Assembly: GCA_035222895.1 (NCBI GenBank)
Contig: JAVYIG010006786.1
Location: 1 to 64,000, forward strand
DNA length: 64,000 bases
From: Strongylocentrotus droebachiensis
Lineage: Eukaryota; Echinodermata; Echinoidea; Camarodonta; Strongylocentrotidae
Direction of reading: 5' to 3'
Both the position numbers and the translations under genes were made by a program. Positions within the stretch are counted from its first letter, which is position 1, and each line of letters opens with the position of its first letter. A model generated the notes under the pieces. The model made no database searches. It was not told the DNA's origin and saw only the letters and a list, made by a program, of their open reading frames with translations. Shown piece by piece: positions 11,801 to 24,560 of this stretch.

Positions 11801-13560
11801 AAATGTATTCTGTTAAAAAAAAACACTGGTCATACTACCACTCAGGCTTTTATGTATAGAGCCTATCCCTGTTAACTATTTCCATAATCGAACCTGTGTG
11901 GAGCCTTGCTACACGCACCCCCTCCCAAACTGTTTGGCTCGTAAGCTTTTGGCAAAGCCCAACCCCTTCTTCTATTGTATTAACCCCTGATCCCCTAGTT
12001 ATTCAATAACTAGAGGTCGTAAAACTTTACCTTCAAGCTTTTATTATTTAAAGGGCAGGGATATGCCCCCTTACAGAATAAAATGTCATAAAATGATGCA
12101 GTGTCTTTCAAGAAATTCCAGGTACCTTTTCAATATATCTGAGAAAAACAGACTTTTAATTGGTGACACTCCCCCTCCCAATCCACACTCTTTTTCATTT
12201 ACTGTGCACAAGTTTGCTTACAAAGAAAATATTAGTTATACCAAGAAACACCCTTTTTACAGGCATTTCTGTAAAAGTTAGAGGTAATGGTTCGTTGCAA
12301 AACACAAGTACATAAAGAGGCTTTCTTTAATTTGGCTAACCTTGAGATATTAAGCTGAACATGTGTTAGAGAAGGATAGAACTTGATTTATCACTCCAGT
12401 GTATTCAGCAAAACTTTTCCAAACTAAAAATAAAATACATGCACTTGGTGGGAAAGGTGTAGTTGAATGTAGGTCACTAAGATCAAGGGTCAAGTATAAC
12501 AAAGATATCAAATTTTGGCCAAACTCCACAAGATTTGTTCCTTCGTCTGTTCTGTGTAATATCTGTGACCCAACAAGTAACCTAGCTAGACATTACCATG
12601 CAGGATTTCTAAGGGGTGTATTGTGATAAGGGGGAGGAGTGGGGCATTTTGTCTCCCATTTTGAAGTTTAAATTAACAAAGCCAAAAACAGAGATAAGGG
12701 CGAGGGATATAAAGTGTATCACATACAATGGGAAATCAAGGTGCAAATAACAGTGGTATGGCACTATTAAGGAGACATTTACATCTAATTTTGTAAGGAT
12801 TATCACCTCTCCATATAGATTGATTGAGAAAAATAAGGAATTAAAGACTTACAACAACAACAAATCGTTCCATACATTGTACATCTTTTCAAATATTAGA
12901 GCAATTAGGAAAACCTGTTGGTATCACTGTAATGATATTTGATTAATTGTAACAAGTGGCTTCCAAAGCGTTGTTGATTTTTAAATGAACTGTAAACTTT
13001 GGACATGTGTTACATATTAGAAGAAAATATTAAGAGAAGACATCCAGGTACAGTATGAACTTTTAACTTTGACTTCCCTCCTTTTATTGTTTCCCTAACC
13101 ATTCCATCCCCCCTTTCTTCTCCATCTCTCTTCCCCATTCTACCCCCTTCCCCTCTCCCACCCCTCCTCCCACTTTCTCCCTTTACCATCCCCTCTACCA
13201 CCCCTCCCCTACCACTACCACTGCTTTCTCACCTCTTCACCCTTCTTTACTCCTCTCCCTTGTCTCCAAAGCCCACACCCTTCTCCCACTCCCTTCTCAA
13301 TGTACATTGGTATACCGGTACATGTAAATCTCTTGAAAAAAAGGATATAAGAATGGTTGTTTATGCAATCCCAATTTAATATTATGGAGGAGGGGGACCT
13401 TCACATATTATGCCTGACATTGAACTCATATCCCTTAGTAGGACGATCAGACATCATTTTAATCCTCTCCTGTCTATTAGTTATTAATTTGGAGCCATAG
13501 AAGATGATGCTTACTAGTGGAATTGACGAGGTTATAATCATTTAATATATTGGTGAGAGT
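5827..13560 (+). other. Intron 1, first part: no supported exon or element
   Basis: AT-rich DNA with scattered C or G runs (for example about 8435-8447 and 9800-9811), TACATGTA words and a pyrimidine-rich stretch at about 13070-13300. At 9688-9702 the sequence CAGTGGCGTAGCCAG resembles a hAT-type terminus, but no partner end was seen. Open frames here are short and lack paired splice sites. Confidence 0.6.
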
Positions 13561-13599
13561 TTGTGGTGTGAGTGAAAGAGAAAATGGATACCTATCCAA

Positions 13600-14289
13600 G
13601 CTAAGTTCCTGTTTGACGTGGCAGTTATATGTATCGATGACATCACCCCTTGGGTGAATTCTCTGGGAGTGGTAGTAGAGTGTGGTGTTAGAATCTAGTG
13701 CTTATGTTGGTTTTGGTGTTGATGTACATGTAAGTGTAACGTCAGTAGCATTGATGCAACGCTCCTTAATAGCACCTGGTGCCAATATAAACCTTTCTGT
13801 TTCACATGTCAATGACATCACTAGTGCTGTAATATCACGGATATCTCCAATTCCGTTTAACCGCCAGTCAAAACCGGACGGTTTTCGGTTAAACGAATAA
13901 AAAATTAAATTAAAAAAAATAAAAAAAAACGATTTTTTTTTTTTTTTTTTGTTGTTGACTGACTCTGTCGGCAGCAAGCCAGGACTTTCATTTAACTGCG
14001 AGGTGCATTTGAAGGCGCTGATTTGTGCTTGTGAACTTGTCACAAATAATAGTAACAATGTCGTTTTTAGAAGAATGTGTAAGATCATTAATGTAAATAA
14101 AAAAACAGTAGAGGACCTAGGATAGAACCTTGTGGTACGCCATGTGTAAAAGTTGGATGAATTTTTATTATAAAGTACATATTGAAGATGACAGACAAAT
14201 TGGAGTGTTGTTTTAGTTTCGGAGTGGTGAGTCAAAAAACAGATTACTGAGCTGGGAGACATTGCCAGGTGGAGGGGCATAAATCGAAA

Positions 14290-14324
<35 letters not shown>

Positions 14325-14620
14325 GATTTTTTTTTTTTTTTTTTTTTTTTTGTTTTTTTTTTGTTTAACCGAAACCGTCCAATTGAAAACGGAATCCGCC
14401 ATCGGCGGTCGGATACCGGACGGTTAAACGTTTGGTTACAGCACTAGACATCACCCAGTAAATGAATTCAACAAGATTGGTAGGAGTGTGGCGTTAATGT
14501 CTCGTGCTTGTGTTAGTTGTGGTGTTGGTGTAAGTGTAAAGTCAGTAGCAATAGCGAGTAGTGCCCTGTGTTAGCAACTGGAGTTGGTGTTCATTTTAGC
14601 TCAAACTCAGAGGCATTGGA
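13600..14620 (+). repeat. ~175-bp tandem repeat units interrupted by a transposon
   Basis: Two related units can be aligned. One contains GACATCAC at 13639-13646, then a TGAATTC segment, GGTAGTAGAGTGTGGTGTTA and TGTAAGTGTAACGTCAGTAGCA. The second contains GACATCAC at 13814-13821 and, after the inserted element, again GACATCAC at 14447-14454, then TGAATTC, GGTAGGAGTGTGGCGTTAAT and GTAAGTGTAAAGTCAGTAGCA. A more decayed third unit may lie at about 14600-14690. Confidence 0.7.
13822..14446. mobile_element. Non-autonomous hAT-like DNA transposon
   Basis: The 625-base element is flanked by the exact 8-base direct repeat GACATCAC (13814-13821 and 14447-14454). It has terminal inverted repeats TAGTGCTGTAA at the left and TTACAGCACTA at the right. 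Subterminal inverted segments follow, built on GTTTAACCG, CCGGACGGTT and their complements. An 8-base target duplication with short inverted ends is typical of hAT-superfamily elements; that family call is inference. No transposase is visible. The interior has long A and T runs (13910-13953 and 14291-14360). It also has a short frame at 14107-14160 reading SRGPRIEPCGTPCVKVG then stop, which resembles a C-terminal motif of non-LTR reverse transcriptases and may be a passenger fragment. A neighbouring repeat unit preserves the empty site. Confidence 0.8.
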
Positions 14621-15999
14621 TGAATGGTAGTTCCACGCGACAGCACTTGGTCTTGGTGTTTATTGTAGCTTGAAGATCCAAGCAGTAATAATGTCTACAG
14701 TCTTTCATCATGGTGCTAACAAGTATAAAGGCAGGGTAAAACATTGGTTGTTGATGCTTGGTGCTAGTGTTACACTAGGTAGACATAAGTTCAGACAAGT
14801 CTTGATAAAGCACACCTTGTACTTGCTGTTCTGAAGCTACATGTATTATGAACTTTAAGAAGGCTCTACAAGAGTTCAGATTAACGGTCTGAGCCCTGTA
14901 AAAAAATGTTAAATTGGGGGATCAAATTCTGGTATTATGCCCTCATGTAACCTATTAATATCAAAACTCCTGTTTAAGATTCCTACTCATTTTTTGAAAA
15001 ATTAACAAACACCAAGTCACAAACGGTTAGAGGGTAATTGGATTTATCAAGGAAACAATTCAAAATCCTTGTTTATCCACACCTGTGGTTTACTGTTAAA
15101 ACCTGATAGCTTGTATGACCAAGCAAGAACAGAAAAGATATAGCTTCCTGTAATTTTACGATGTTTATATTCTTAATTCTTATTACATATACTGATCAGG
15201 AAGGTAACATATCCATTGAAGGGGTTGGGGGAAATTTATTCAACTTCCCTGTAATCACAAAACCTCTTTGTGCATACGTATCATGTTTGGACCACTCCCC
15301 CTTTTTGCAGCAAGTCAAGAATGGCATGGAGAGAGGTTCCACAGGTGATTGTCGGGTTAGGTTTAGAGATTGAATAGAGTATCTTTTAAAGGACGGGGCT
15401 ACTTCCCCCTCCACCCCTTAGGTCACACTCCGGGCTCCGGTAAGCTGCACCGAATTTCCTGTCCACGGACTGGGGCTTTACGGTGTATTGTTCTTGCGAG
15501 ATAACGGCCCTGATATCATCATCATCATCAGCAGCAGCCCCAAACTCTGCAATTGTTTTCCCCTTCGAAGAAATACTGCGTGCGTGCGTGCAGACCAATA
15601 AACGTCCTTTCGTTTGTTTGTACCAGGAAATTTAGCCCCGAAATATGGGCAGGAAGTCACCGTGATCCCTTCCTGGAGTTGGGTTGAGATCATGTCCTTG
15701 CAGATCGTCTGTCCGTCTGTATGTACATGTGTGAAGATGGGTTGTCTTTCAGAAGGGGAGGGGTTGCACGTGCACTGCTGAACTTCCAACAGTCAAACAG
15801 GTTCCTGCAACAACATCAAAAATAAAGAATGTTGATGTTAAGTTACCTTCTGTATTGGTTGTGATTGGGTAATTGGGTTTTTAGAGGTGTATTAATCAGA
15901 TATGAAGTAATGAATATTTACATCTTCGGACAGAACAAATAGGACAAATGCTTCAATGACAATTCTTCTTCAGTCAAGTTCCTACTTTACCTGAATTCC

Positions 16000-16205
16000 T
16001 AACTTCAACTCTAGGCCAGACACTCTACCCAACCCAACACTGACCCTAACCTAAAACCTGAAACCCATGTGGAGCTATAATTATCCTACTGCTACACCTT
16101 GGACAAAGTTTGGAGCACATTACTATCCGAAAGATATGACTGAGGATAGGAACCTGTGTCGTCAGACCACAGGGCTAACCCTTAGACCAACTCACATCCC
16201 CATTC
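16000..16205 (-). mobile_element. Possible tRNA-like SINE head (minus strand)
   Basis: Read on the minus strand from about 16195, the sequence GAGTTGGTCTAAGGGTTAG is followed by CCCTGTGGTCTGACGAC and then ACAGGTTCCTATCC. These look like diverged box A and box B of a Leu/Ser-type tRNA. The body and tail were not delimited, so this is only a candidate. Confidence 0.3.
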
Positions 16206-16474
16206 AGTTGCTTTTTTAATTAATGGAATTAAATTAATTTTGCGTAATTTACGTGGACTTTGCCGGATTCAGGATGTGTTTCAGTGGAAAGGGAAACAAA
16301 AAAACACACAATTTGCCTTAAAACTGTAATATGAGGCACTTTGCTTTTCCTGTTGATTGGAATTGGAATCGAAGTGATGTGGTATTGTATGATTCCACAT
16401 ACTCCGATCAAAATTTGCTTTGAGAGAGAGAGAGAGATATTGAGATAGATAGAAAGAAAGAAAGATAGATACTG

Positions 16475-16475
<1 letters not shown>

Positions 16476-16528
<53 letters not shown>

Positions 16529-16550
16529 CATGTAGATAGATAGATAGATA
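16476..16550. repeat. (GATA)n microsatellite
   Basis: A run of GATA units with one short interruption near 16529-16532. It is preceded by GAAA and GA words and followed by a purine-rich stretch and a long G run. Confidence 0.97.
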
Positions 16551-16670
16551 TATATGTAGAGAGAGAGAAAGGGGGAAAGAGGCAGGGGGAAGGGAGAGAA
16601 AGGGGGAAAGAGGCAGGGGGAAGGGAGAGAAAGGGGAGAGGACATACCTGCAAGGGGAGATAGGGAGCAG

Positions 16671-16671
<1 letters not shown>

Positions 16672-16703
<32 letters not shown>
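16672..16703. repeat. Run of 32 consecutive G
   Basis: An uninterrupted stretch of 32 G on the plus strand, the longest homopolymer seen in the window. The true length may differ because such runs are hard to sequence. Confidence 0.9.
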
Positions 16704-16704
<1 letters not shown>

Positions 16705-17154
16705 GACAAAAAGTAATATAGAAGCTTCTTTGATATATACATTCTTGTAGCACTTCTTGTAGTAGGGTACAAATGAATGTTCTGTAATTTGGTAGCAATG
16801 ATTATATCATGTTAAGTTAAGTTACGATAAGCAAAGTCGTGTGTCCAAATTTTACAATGTCTCTCATTTCAAAAATGATGTTTTTGTATTCAGAACTTCC
16901 CCATTATTTTTGTGGAAGGCAAAATATGGTAATATAATCATTTTTTTCACAAGAGTAGTCAGCCACCTTATCACTTTTTTGCCAAAGACAATGGAACTCT
17001 TAAGCCACTGTTAGGATTGCGCTGAGGGAACCACCCCCCCCCCCCTTTCCGGCTGTAGAAAGAAGATAGCAGTATCACCTAGCTTGCATTTCGAAACCAG
17101 GACATCCTTAGACCTTTGGTAGAACATAAACGGATCGTTTGACTCCGGAAGCAG

Positions 17155-17945
17155 GAAGGGTCGGGATCTCTGGTGGTAGGCAGCTGAATAGATGGGGCTT
17201 GCTTCCTGATGTCTGGCTAGTCTTCCCTCCCCAGGCTTTTCCCTGAATCATGATGATGTCTGAGTGATCTATCAAGATAGGGAAGAGCAGGGGGAAAGGA
17301 AAACAAATATCTCCCTGGGAAGGGGGTGGGGCAAGGGGTGAAGGGTCGGGATCTCTGGTGGTAGGCAGCTGAATAGATGGGGCTTGCTTCCTGATGTCTA
17401 GCTAGTCTTCCCTCCCCAGGCTTTTTCCTGAATCATGATGATGTCCGCAGTGATCTATTAAAGCCCCGCTGCACTACTTACATGTATAGCTACTTGCGCC
17501 TTAACAATGCCTAATTCGTGACCGTTGGTCCCCTATCGTCCCCTTTTTCTTATGTTAATTGAGAGCTGATTTGATGAGATAACCACCTGTCAGTGACCTT
17601 GCAGGGAGGTCTAATCCCTCCTGGCCAAACTAGTGCAGAGGGCCTTTAAGATAGGGAAGAGCAGGGGGAAAGAAAACATATCTCCCAGGAAGGGTGAGGG
17701 GTGAAGGGTCGAGAACTAGACAACTGGATACTAGATGGGGCGTCAGCGTGCATCATAATGGTTGGCCAGTCTTCCTTCCCCCGGCTCTTACTCGAGTCAT
17801 GATTATATCTGCAATGATGGTGTCTGCAGACTGCAGGTAAGGAAGGGGGTAGGGGCAAGGGGTGAAGGGTCTAGATCTCTGGTGTACCATGGTAGGCAGG
17901 TGAATAAATGGAGCTTGCTACAATGTACCTGATGTGTAACTTGTG
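17155..17945 (+). repeat. ~185-bp tandem array with an inserted MITE
   Basis: Units begin with GAAGGGTCGGGATCTCTGGT and contain GGTAGGCAGCTGAATAGATG, TCTTCCCTCCCCAGGCTTTT, AATCATGATGATGTC and GATAGGGAAGAGCAGGGGG. Unit starts are near 17155, 17340, 17703 and 17863. The first two are almost identical over more than 100 bases; the third and fourth are diverged. Removing a 186-base element plus its duplicated TA from the second unit restores the regular spacing of about 175-185 bases. Confidence 0.9.
17461..17646. mobile_element. MITE with ~16-bp terminal inverted repeats and TA target duplication
   Basis: The element starts AAGCCCCGCTGCACTA and ends TAGTGCAGAGGGCCTT; the ends are inverted repeats with 14 of 16 positions matching. 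TA flanks both sides (17459-17460 and 17647-17648). The first unit of the surrounding tandem array shows the uninterrupted sequence at the same place (GATCTATCAAGATAGGG), which fixes the insertion point. TA duplication suggests a Tc1/mariner-type mobiliser, which is inference. A second, 3'-truncated copy lies at about 63004-63100. Confidence 0.85.
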
Positions 17946-20900
17946 ATGCAACCACTGCTGTTGAAATGCCTTTTTTAAGGGCATTTACGACAAGCTAAGA
18001 ATTCAATCCTACAATTATTTAGAGCCACAGTGTTCATAATATGTCCTTTCTTCAAAAAAAAAAAAAAAAATGATTTCACTTTGGGTGTTTATTAATAAAA
18101 ATGCCCTTTCTAGAATTGTGGAGAATTTTTTTGTGTGTGTGTGCAGGGGAGTTGAGTTGAACTTGATGACGTCATTTGAAATGTGCATCCAGAAAGAAGC
18201 CAACTGGTTCATACTTCATTTCAAAATATTGTCACAATTCATCATGCAAGATAAATTATTGTATCAACATTTTCAACATGTGTGTAAAATGTATGATTGA
18301 TAGTCGGAGCATGAAATTGACTGAATATAAAGTTTGAAATAAATTTGGGCGTGGTCTTTGTAGCCTACTTGTAGGAAGAGGGACACCCGTCATATGTTAC
18401 AAAATAAAATGTAAACGGTTACAAAAAAAATGTCATGTAGATGTTCTTTTTTTTCCAGACACAAACCTTGTGAAGGATGTGAGCTATTCATTCATCACCA
18501 TTTCTTCAAATTCTTTCTATGAACAAGTGAAATGCAAATAGCATTGATGATTGAATTATTATATTTAAACTTTTCTGAAAGTGATGTGTTACATTTTAAG
18601 TTCAAAATGATGATATAAACTCTATAGTTGAGGAAGATTCATCAAAATTCATTTTGGATCATAAAATGATTTTGATAATATTGTATTCATGATGAGACTT
18701 TAATAGAATTTGTGATTCCTCAAATTGATTTAAGAAACATTTGTACTAATGACATATTTAGAATCACCTTTTAGTTGATTGTTAACTCATGAGGAATATG
18801 GTCATATTCAAAGCAATTGGGTCGCCTTTTAGTTTTTAAAGATGAGGGCAGTTTCATTGTGTAAAAATTTCAACATTAAATAACATGGTAGATTTGATAT
18901 ATACAAGTAAATAATGTAAGTTAAGTTTGTTCATTATAATACCACAAATAAATTAGTATTCATGAATCAATCTATGTATTTTTATGACATGCATGAACAT
19001 AAGAAAACTCTTATAAGTCATACATGTATGTATATTTTTCATCTATTTCATTCAAAAATAGAATCACTTCAGTTGTCCATTGATTGATATTCCTTTCTTG
19101 GAAGTTCTATATAATTATGTACAGTATGTGTATCATGAAGAAAAAAAATTCACTTTTGATTTGTCTGATGATAGTCAGTTGAAAAATGTTATTGAATGTT
19201 ACTTCATGTACTATATAGAATCACCGGCAATCATCTTCAGCCTGCAACAAAAAGAAAGTGATTTTTGTGATTGAAATTGAAAATCACTTGAAGAACAATT
19301 GATCATGATTTAATAGTTCCTGGTGTATGTTTAGTTTGATAAGGGAAACATGGACTTCAATACAGTTCAAGTATTGTTTTGTATGTGAATAAAATTGATT
19401 TTCCAAGAATTGTATTAAATTAGTTTTTCATTCATTACAAGTAACATGTGGAAAAATAATATTTTCAGTGACGCATACAATTTTGATTACATATCCAAAC
19501 AGTGTGAAAATTGTTACACTACAGTTATATATATATTTTTCTTACTAAGATGTTTGCTAAATGATAACATACATGTACACTGTAGTGTTTTTTATGGATT
19601 TGATCATCACATTTTCTGTCCTTTGCAAATATCATGTGATATATTTTTCTTTCCAAGATGTTTTCTAAATGATAAAATTGTGATCTTTTATGGATTGGAT
19701 CATCACATCTGCTGTCCTTTGCAAATATTATATGATATAATTTGTTCCCCCCCCCATAAGGCCTTTTAAAGGTCTTTATGCCATCAAGATATTTCTAAAC
19801 TAAAAAAAGTTAATTCATGGAGTTAATTATCATATTTCTGTCATTTCCAAATACTCAGTAATGAATTTTGCCCCAAAATATGTAAGATCTTCCCTTGGCA
19901 ATATCCCAGTCAAACCAATGGGACCCAAACACTAACAAAATACACAGTGCTAGACGGACAAAAGATCAAACAAACAATAATACCTCGATGAAATGGCCAA
20001 GTTATCAGTTCATTTTTATTTTATTTTGTAGGTGTAACTGGGGTATGAATGTATGGAAGTAAAAATAATAAAGCAGGATGACCAAGGCAACAGTCCCTTT
20101 ATACGCACTCGACTTTTATCCTTCGTCCACTTAATTTTTCAAAGGTCAGTGCTATTAGTGACCTCAAGGCTTATTTTGTTGTAGTCCCATGTATTCTATT
20201 TACTGTATTATAGTAGCACCAAAAGATACAGGGAGATATTTATAATTCGCCACTCTGTCCCTGTTTTTAATTAATGAGTGTTTCGGGCAAAAAGAATATC
20301 ATTGTGGGGCACCTTGCCATAAAAGAGGTGTTGGAATTTTGTATGTGAGAGTAAGAAATGTTCAGACATTGGGATAGGTTGATCATAGTATAAGAATAGT
20401 TTTTCTTTCCAAAATGTGAACAAAAGTAGGGAAGGAAGGTTCTTTTCTAAACCATATGATATATTAATAACAATATTTTTACTATCTTGTTGGGGATAAC
20501 AGCCTGAAATATCAGAAGCAATATTATCTAGTCATGCCAGAGTTTATTGACATTTTATTTTATATCACAGAGCATACCTGATTTCATTGGTGATATGTTA
20601 CACATGACAAGTAAAAGGAACATTTTTGTAAAGTTCATATTATTCATACTTTGCTTCATTTCAACGGAAGTGGATTTTCATTGAAAGCCTCTTCAAGATA
20701 AAACCATCAATCATCTGCTTGGAGTTAGAAGAGTATTATCTCATACTTTAAAACATATACACTGTAGTCTACTCCTTTCTGGCTGTGAAAGAAATGACTT
20801 GTTCAAATCATTATGAATAATATTTCTTTCTATGTAGGCAAAGACTTTTTCTTTCATTTCCCACAATGGCTTCGATTCTGTGAGATTGTACCTATCAATT

Positions 20901-22320
20901 ATTCCATAGCTTGTGAACCTTTTTATTCCCAGTACGGTGGAAGAGCGGTCTCACCTCAGTAGCGTTGCCCTGACAAGCAGGGGGTTAACTAACTGCTTGT
21001 ACATTTTAAGCGGCCTTGGCGAGAGAGGCCCTCCCTACCCCCCTGAAGAGCCCCATTTAACTCTTACAAATATCCCATCCCAGCTGGAAAGTGATCGCAC
21101 GTTACATGGCTATCAGTCTTGCCACACGGCAGATGCATGCAATTTTACACCGTAAGTGAGTTTTTAAACAATTTCCAAATGAATTTCAGGATCGGGCCGT
21201 GGAAGGAGAGGAAGAGCGGACGGTGTTTTTGATATGCAGCGTGCAGCGATCATGTTTCATACAGAGTAGCGCACATATTTCAACCCATCCAAGGCAGAGA
21301 GATGCTTAGCAAGAGGCAATTCTTCACTAAACACAATATTTGCTCGCCAAGTTTACTCCTACTTGAGGAGATAACATGTAGAGTTTTGTTTTTCTTTGCC
21401 GCGCTATAGGGGGAAGGGAGAGCGGGTTGCGCTCGGCTCGCAGCAAGGTTAAGCAGTGTTAGATTTCTCTTTGAGATATGAAATCAGAGTTGATATCTTG
21501 TTGTCTGAGTGAATTAGGGAGTCAAATTCAGGAAGTGCTATGGATAGGAATTAAACTGGAATGTTTTCTTTTGATCAGGAGAGGGACGTTGTGGTGGAAT
21601 AAATTAGAAAGACAATGCATTATTCACTCTTGGTTGAATTTAATCTCTTTCTGGAATTGTGAAGAAATGAAGAAAAAAAATTGAGGTTGTCTTTTTCTAG
21701 GTTTTATCTTAAAGCTTTCAAAAAGATTTGTTGACACAAAACATGAGTACTTTGCAGAAACTTTATCTTTACATTTTTTTTCTTTTTTTCATAACTTTGT
21801 TAGAGAAAAAAGTAAAAAGAAAGGAAATTCTTGATGAAAGTGTAGAAGTTAGATATTTGATACGAGAAGACTGAGAAGAGCGGATATTTGCAAGGAAACT
21901 GTGAAACTCTGAAACTATACTCAAAGAAGATTGGTTTATGGGGAAAAAGTTTCAAATACTCAGACAATGTAGTCAATACATTTTATAGTCTAACCCGATT
22001 TAGCAATTGGTAATATATTCATTCCAGTTGTTTAGACCGCATTTGGGGCACCTTTATTAAAAATCTTTCTCACCAAAAGAAGTTAAGGAATCTGTATATT
22101 AAGAACACCTGTTTATAAACTGTTTCTCCACTTGGTAGTTAATGACTTGGTAGTCATTTGATTTGACAAGAAATCTCAATTTCATTGACAGCGAAGGTAT
22201 ATGCAGTTTTTTCAAGCTATCCTTTTCTAAGGATAAAATTTTGAGTATCAACAACGAATGAACAAACGGTTAAATAGTAATAACTAGTAACCTCTTAACA
22301 TCTAGAAAGAACAAACTGGA
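17946..22320 (+). other. Intron 1, middle part: AT-rich, nothing assignable
   Basis: No exon with paired splice sites and no transposon ends were recognised. The 18.4-19.9 kb stretch is notably AT-rich. A locally duplicated phrase occurs at about 19530-19640 and 19644-19745, where words such as TTTATGGATTTGATCATCACAT and CTTTGCAAATATCATGTGATATA recur. A GC-richer patch at about 20925-21110 has no recognisable identity. Confidence 0.55.
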
Positions 22321-22340
22321 AAACAGACAATTAAACAAGC

Positions 22341-22506
<166 letters not shown>

Positions 22507-23469
22507 CAAACAATCACAGAAACCTAACCATGAACACCATCCATTATAAAAGCTATATACATTAAGTCCTACATATACATGTACATATTCAAAAGGGAAT
22601 CATTATAAAAGTGTTCACCTTTGAATCATAACTCTTTTGGGCTTCCTAACATGACCTGTGATTATCAGTGCTTCTTCATCTACCCAAGATCAAGAATGTA
22701 CATCGTCATGCATATAGAGAGTGATCCAAAGTGTGTCTATTTGTCACCCCTTCCCTGCAGCTTTACAATGTACATGTTCATGCATGTCTGCAGAGGATTT
22801 ATGTATCAAAATATCAAATAGCACTTTTTTAAAGGCATAGCTCACAATATATTCTTGTTTTGTATAGATATTTACACTGTAGATACTTGATAAATGGTAG
22901 AAGACAATACATGTACGTTTGTTTGTAGCCGGAAAGGAGTTAATTCATATTTGAACACAAAACATACCCTTACAGCTCTTAAGAGATCAAAAGCAGAACT
23001 AGAAATTAAAACCTCATATTCATATGTTTGAATGAATCAGTTTTTATTCATCTTGCATTTGAACATAAAACTGTAGGATGTAAGGATGTGTTAAATACTA
23101 TTTTGTACATAAAAACTTGCTATCTGTAAATTCCTAGATTTTGTCTCTAATATACAATAGGTCTGCATGTTTAGTAAATATCAAGCGTTAGGTTTTGAAT
23201 GAGCAGCTTTTTGTGTAGTTATGTTACTTTTTAGGAAATTAATATGAAACTGTGTATTGGGATAATGGCCAGGTTTCTTGGAAAAAATTCATCTTTTTGA
23301 CAAGATCAAAGAAGAAGAATATAATTTCTTGTCGTAAGCAGTCTCAAAAAGGCTCAGTCATGATTATTAGTTTGAAATATTGTAGAGAGATATGTATTTG
23401 TTTCCAATCCTGCTGAAATCAATATTTCAATACAATGCTGGTCTTTGAAAAGTTTTGCAACATTTGATA

Positions 23470-24560
23470 ATGCCAAGAGCACCCGAGAAGGTCTGGTTGT
23501 CGTCGTCTGCACAGCGAACCCTCGACGGAGCCGTCCGTGGGAGAGGATATTTTCCTGGGGATGATTGTTTTGGGTGAGTTTGACAGTGAAATGATACTAA
23601 TATTCTCATGGCAAACTATCAATGTTTGATAACTAGCGGAGGTATGATAGCGAAGCCAGGCGACCCATCTGCAGAATGATCGTAACCCAAGACTGACGTT
23701 GCTCCACTCGGCGTAAGCTACACTGGAGAAAAGTGTTTGTTAGACGTGTCGTACATCGATACTAACGATCTGGAAAACTTCAAAATTTGTGCGCAGCATT
23801 GGGACTGGCATTGAAACACAAGCTGGGGGGTGCAAGCAACAAAAACGGGGTGACAATGATTCGTTTCATATGATGTAGGCTGCCAACGGAGGAAGAGGAA
23901 GGAGACATTTTAGGTTTATTTGCAGCAAGTTTTGTGTTTCATATTCCGGTTCATGGAGAAGGAAGAATCAGAAGGGTCGGGTTGGAAATCGGACAGGAGC
24001 TCAATTTGTTTTTTGCACTCATCCATGAGGCGTTGTGCAGCATGGACGTTTTTGAATTGGAGTTTTGTTTGAGGAGAGGTAAGTACATGGTGAAAGGGAA
24101 TATACCCGCTCTGGATTCTGGTTTCTTGTTTTCGTGCCGACCTGAGATTTCTCCCTCCCTTTCCCCTTATCTTCATGGAAGCTCTCCCCTAGCAAGACTT
24201 GAGAGAGGGAGGACATGAAATACAGTCACTTAGCTGTTCAGACACGGTCCGCTGAAACCCCATCTCGACAAAACACCTTCGCCTTGATGAGCTGGGGTGC
24301 ACATCGCAGGGAAAACGGACCCGGCTCTTGGGCTCGGGTTTCGGTGGCTAATCAACTCGACTGGCGATTGTTTCGTGTAACGCACACCCACTCCCACAAC
24401 ATTGGTTCTAACTCGACACTGGCCAAACTCTCCTCTGTTCGTGGGTTTGCTCCATCGGCTAGCCCTGTTATGGTTCGAATCACAGAAGCTGGTCCTTGGT
24501 GGTCACTCAGTTTCTCAATTCATTACAGTGGTCAATGCTGTCTTTGGCTAATGATCAACT
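23470..24560 (+). other. CpG-richer patch in intron 1; possible alternative first exon
   Basis: This stretch has more CpG and balanced composition than the AT-rich intron around it. A short frame beginning with ATG at 24042 reads MDVFELEFCLRR and meets a consensus donor GTAAGT at 24079 in the phase required by the exon at 38519. That makes it a candidate alternative first coding exon and promoter. Several longer open frames here (for example about 24215-24562) have no recognisable domain. Confidence 0.3.

Noticed and set aside
13702-14280. 192-codon minus-strand frame
   Set aside because: It crosses the boundary of the hAT-like element and its A/T runs; there is no domain or splice context.
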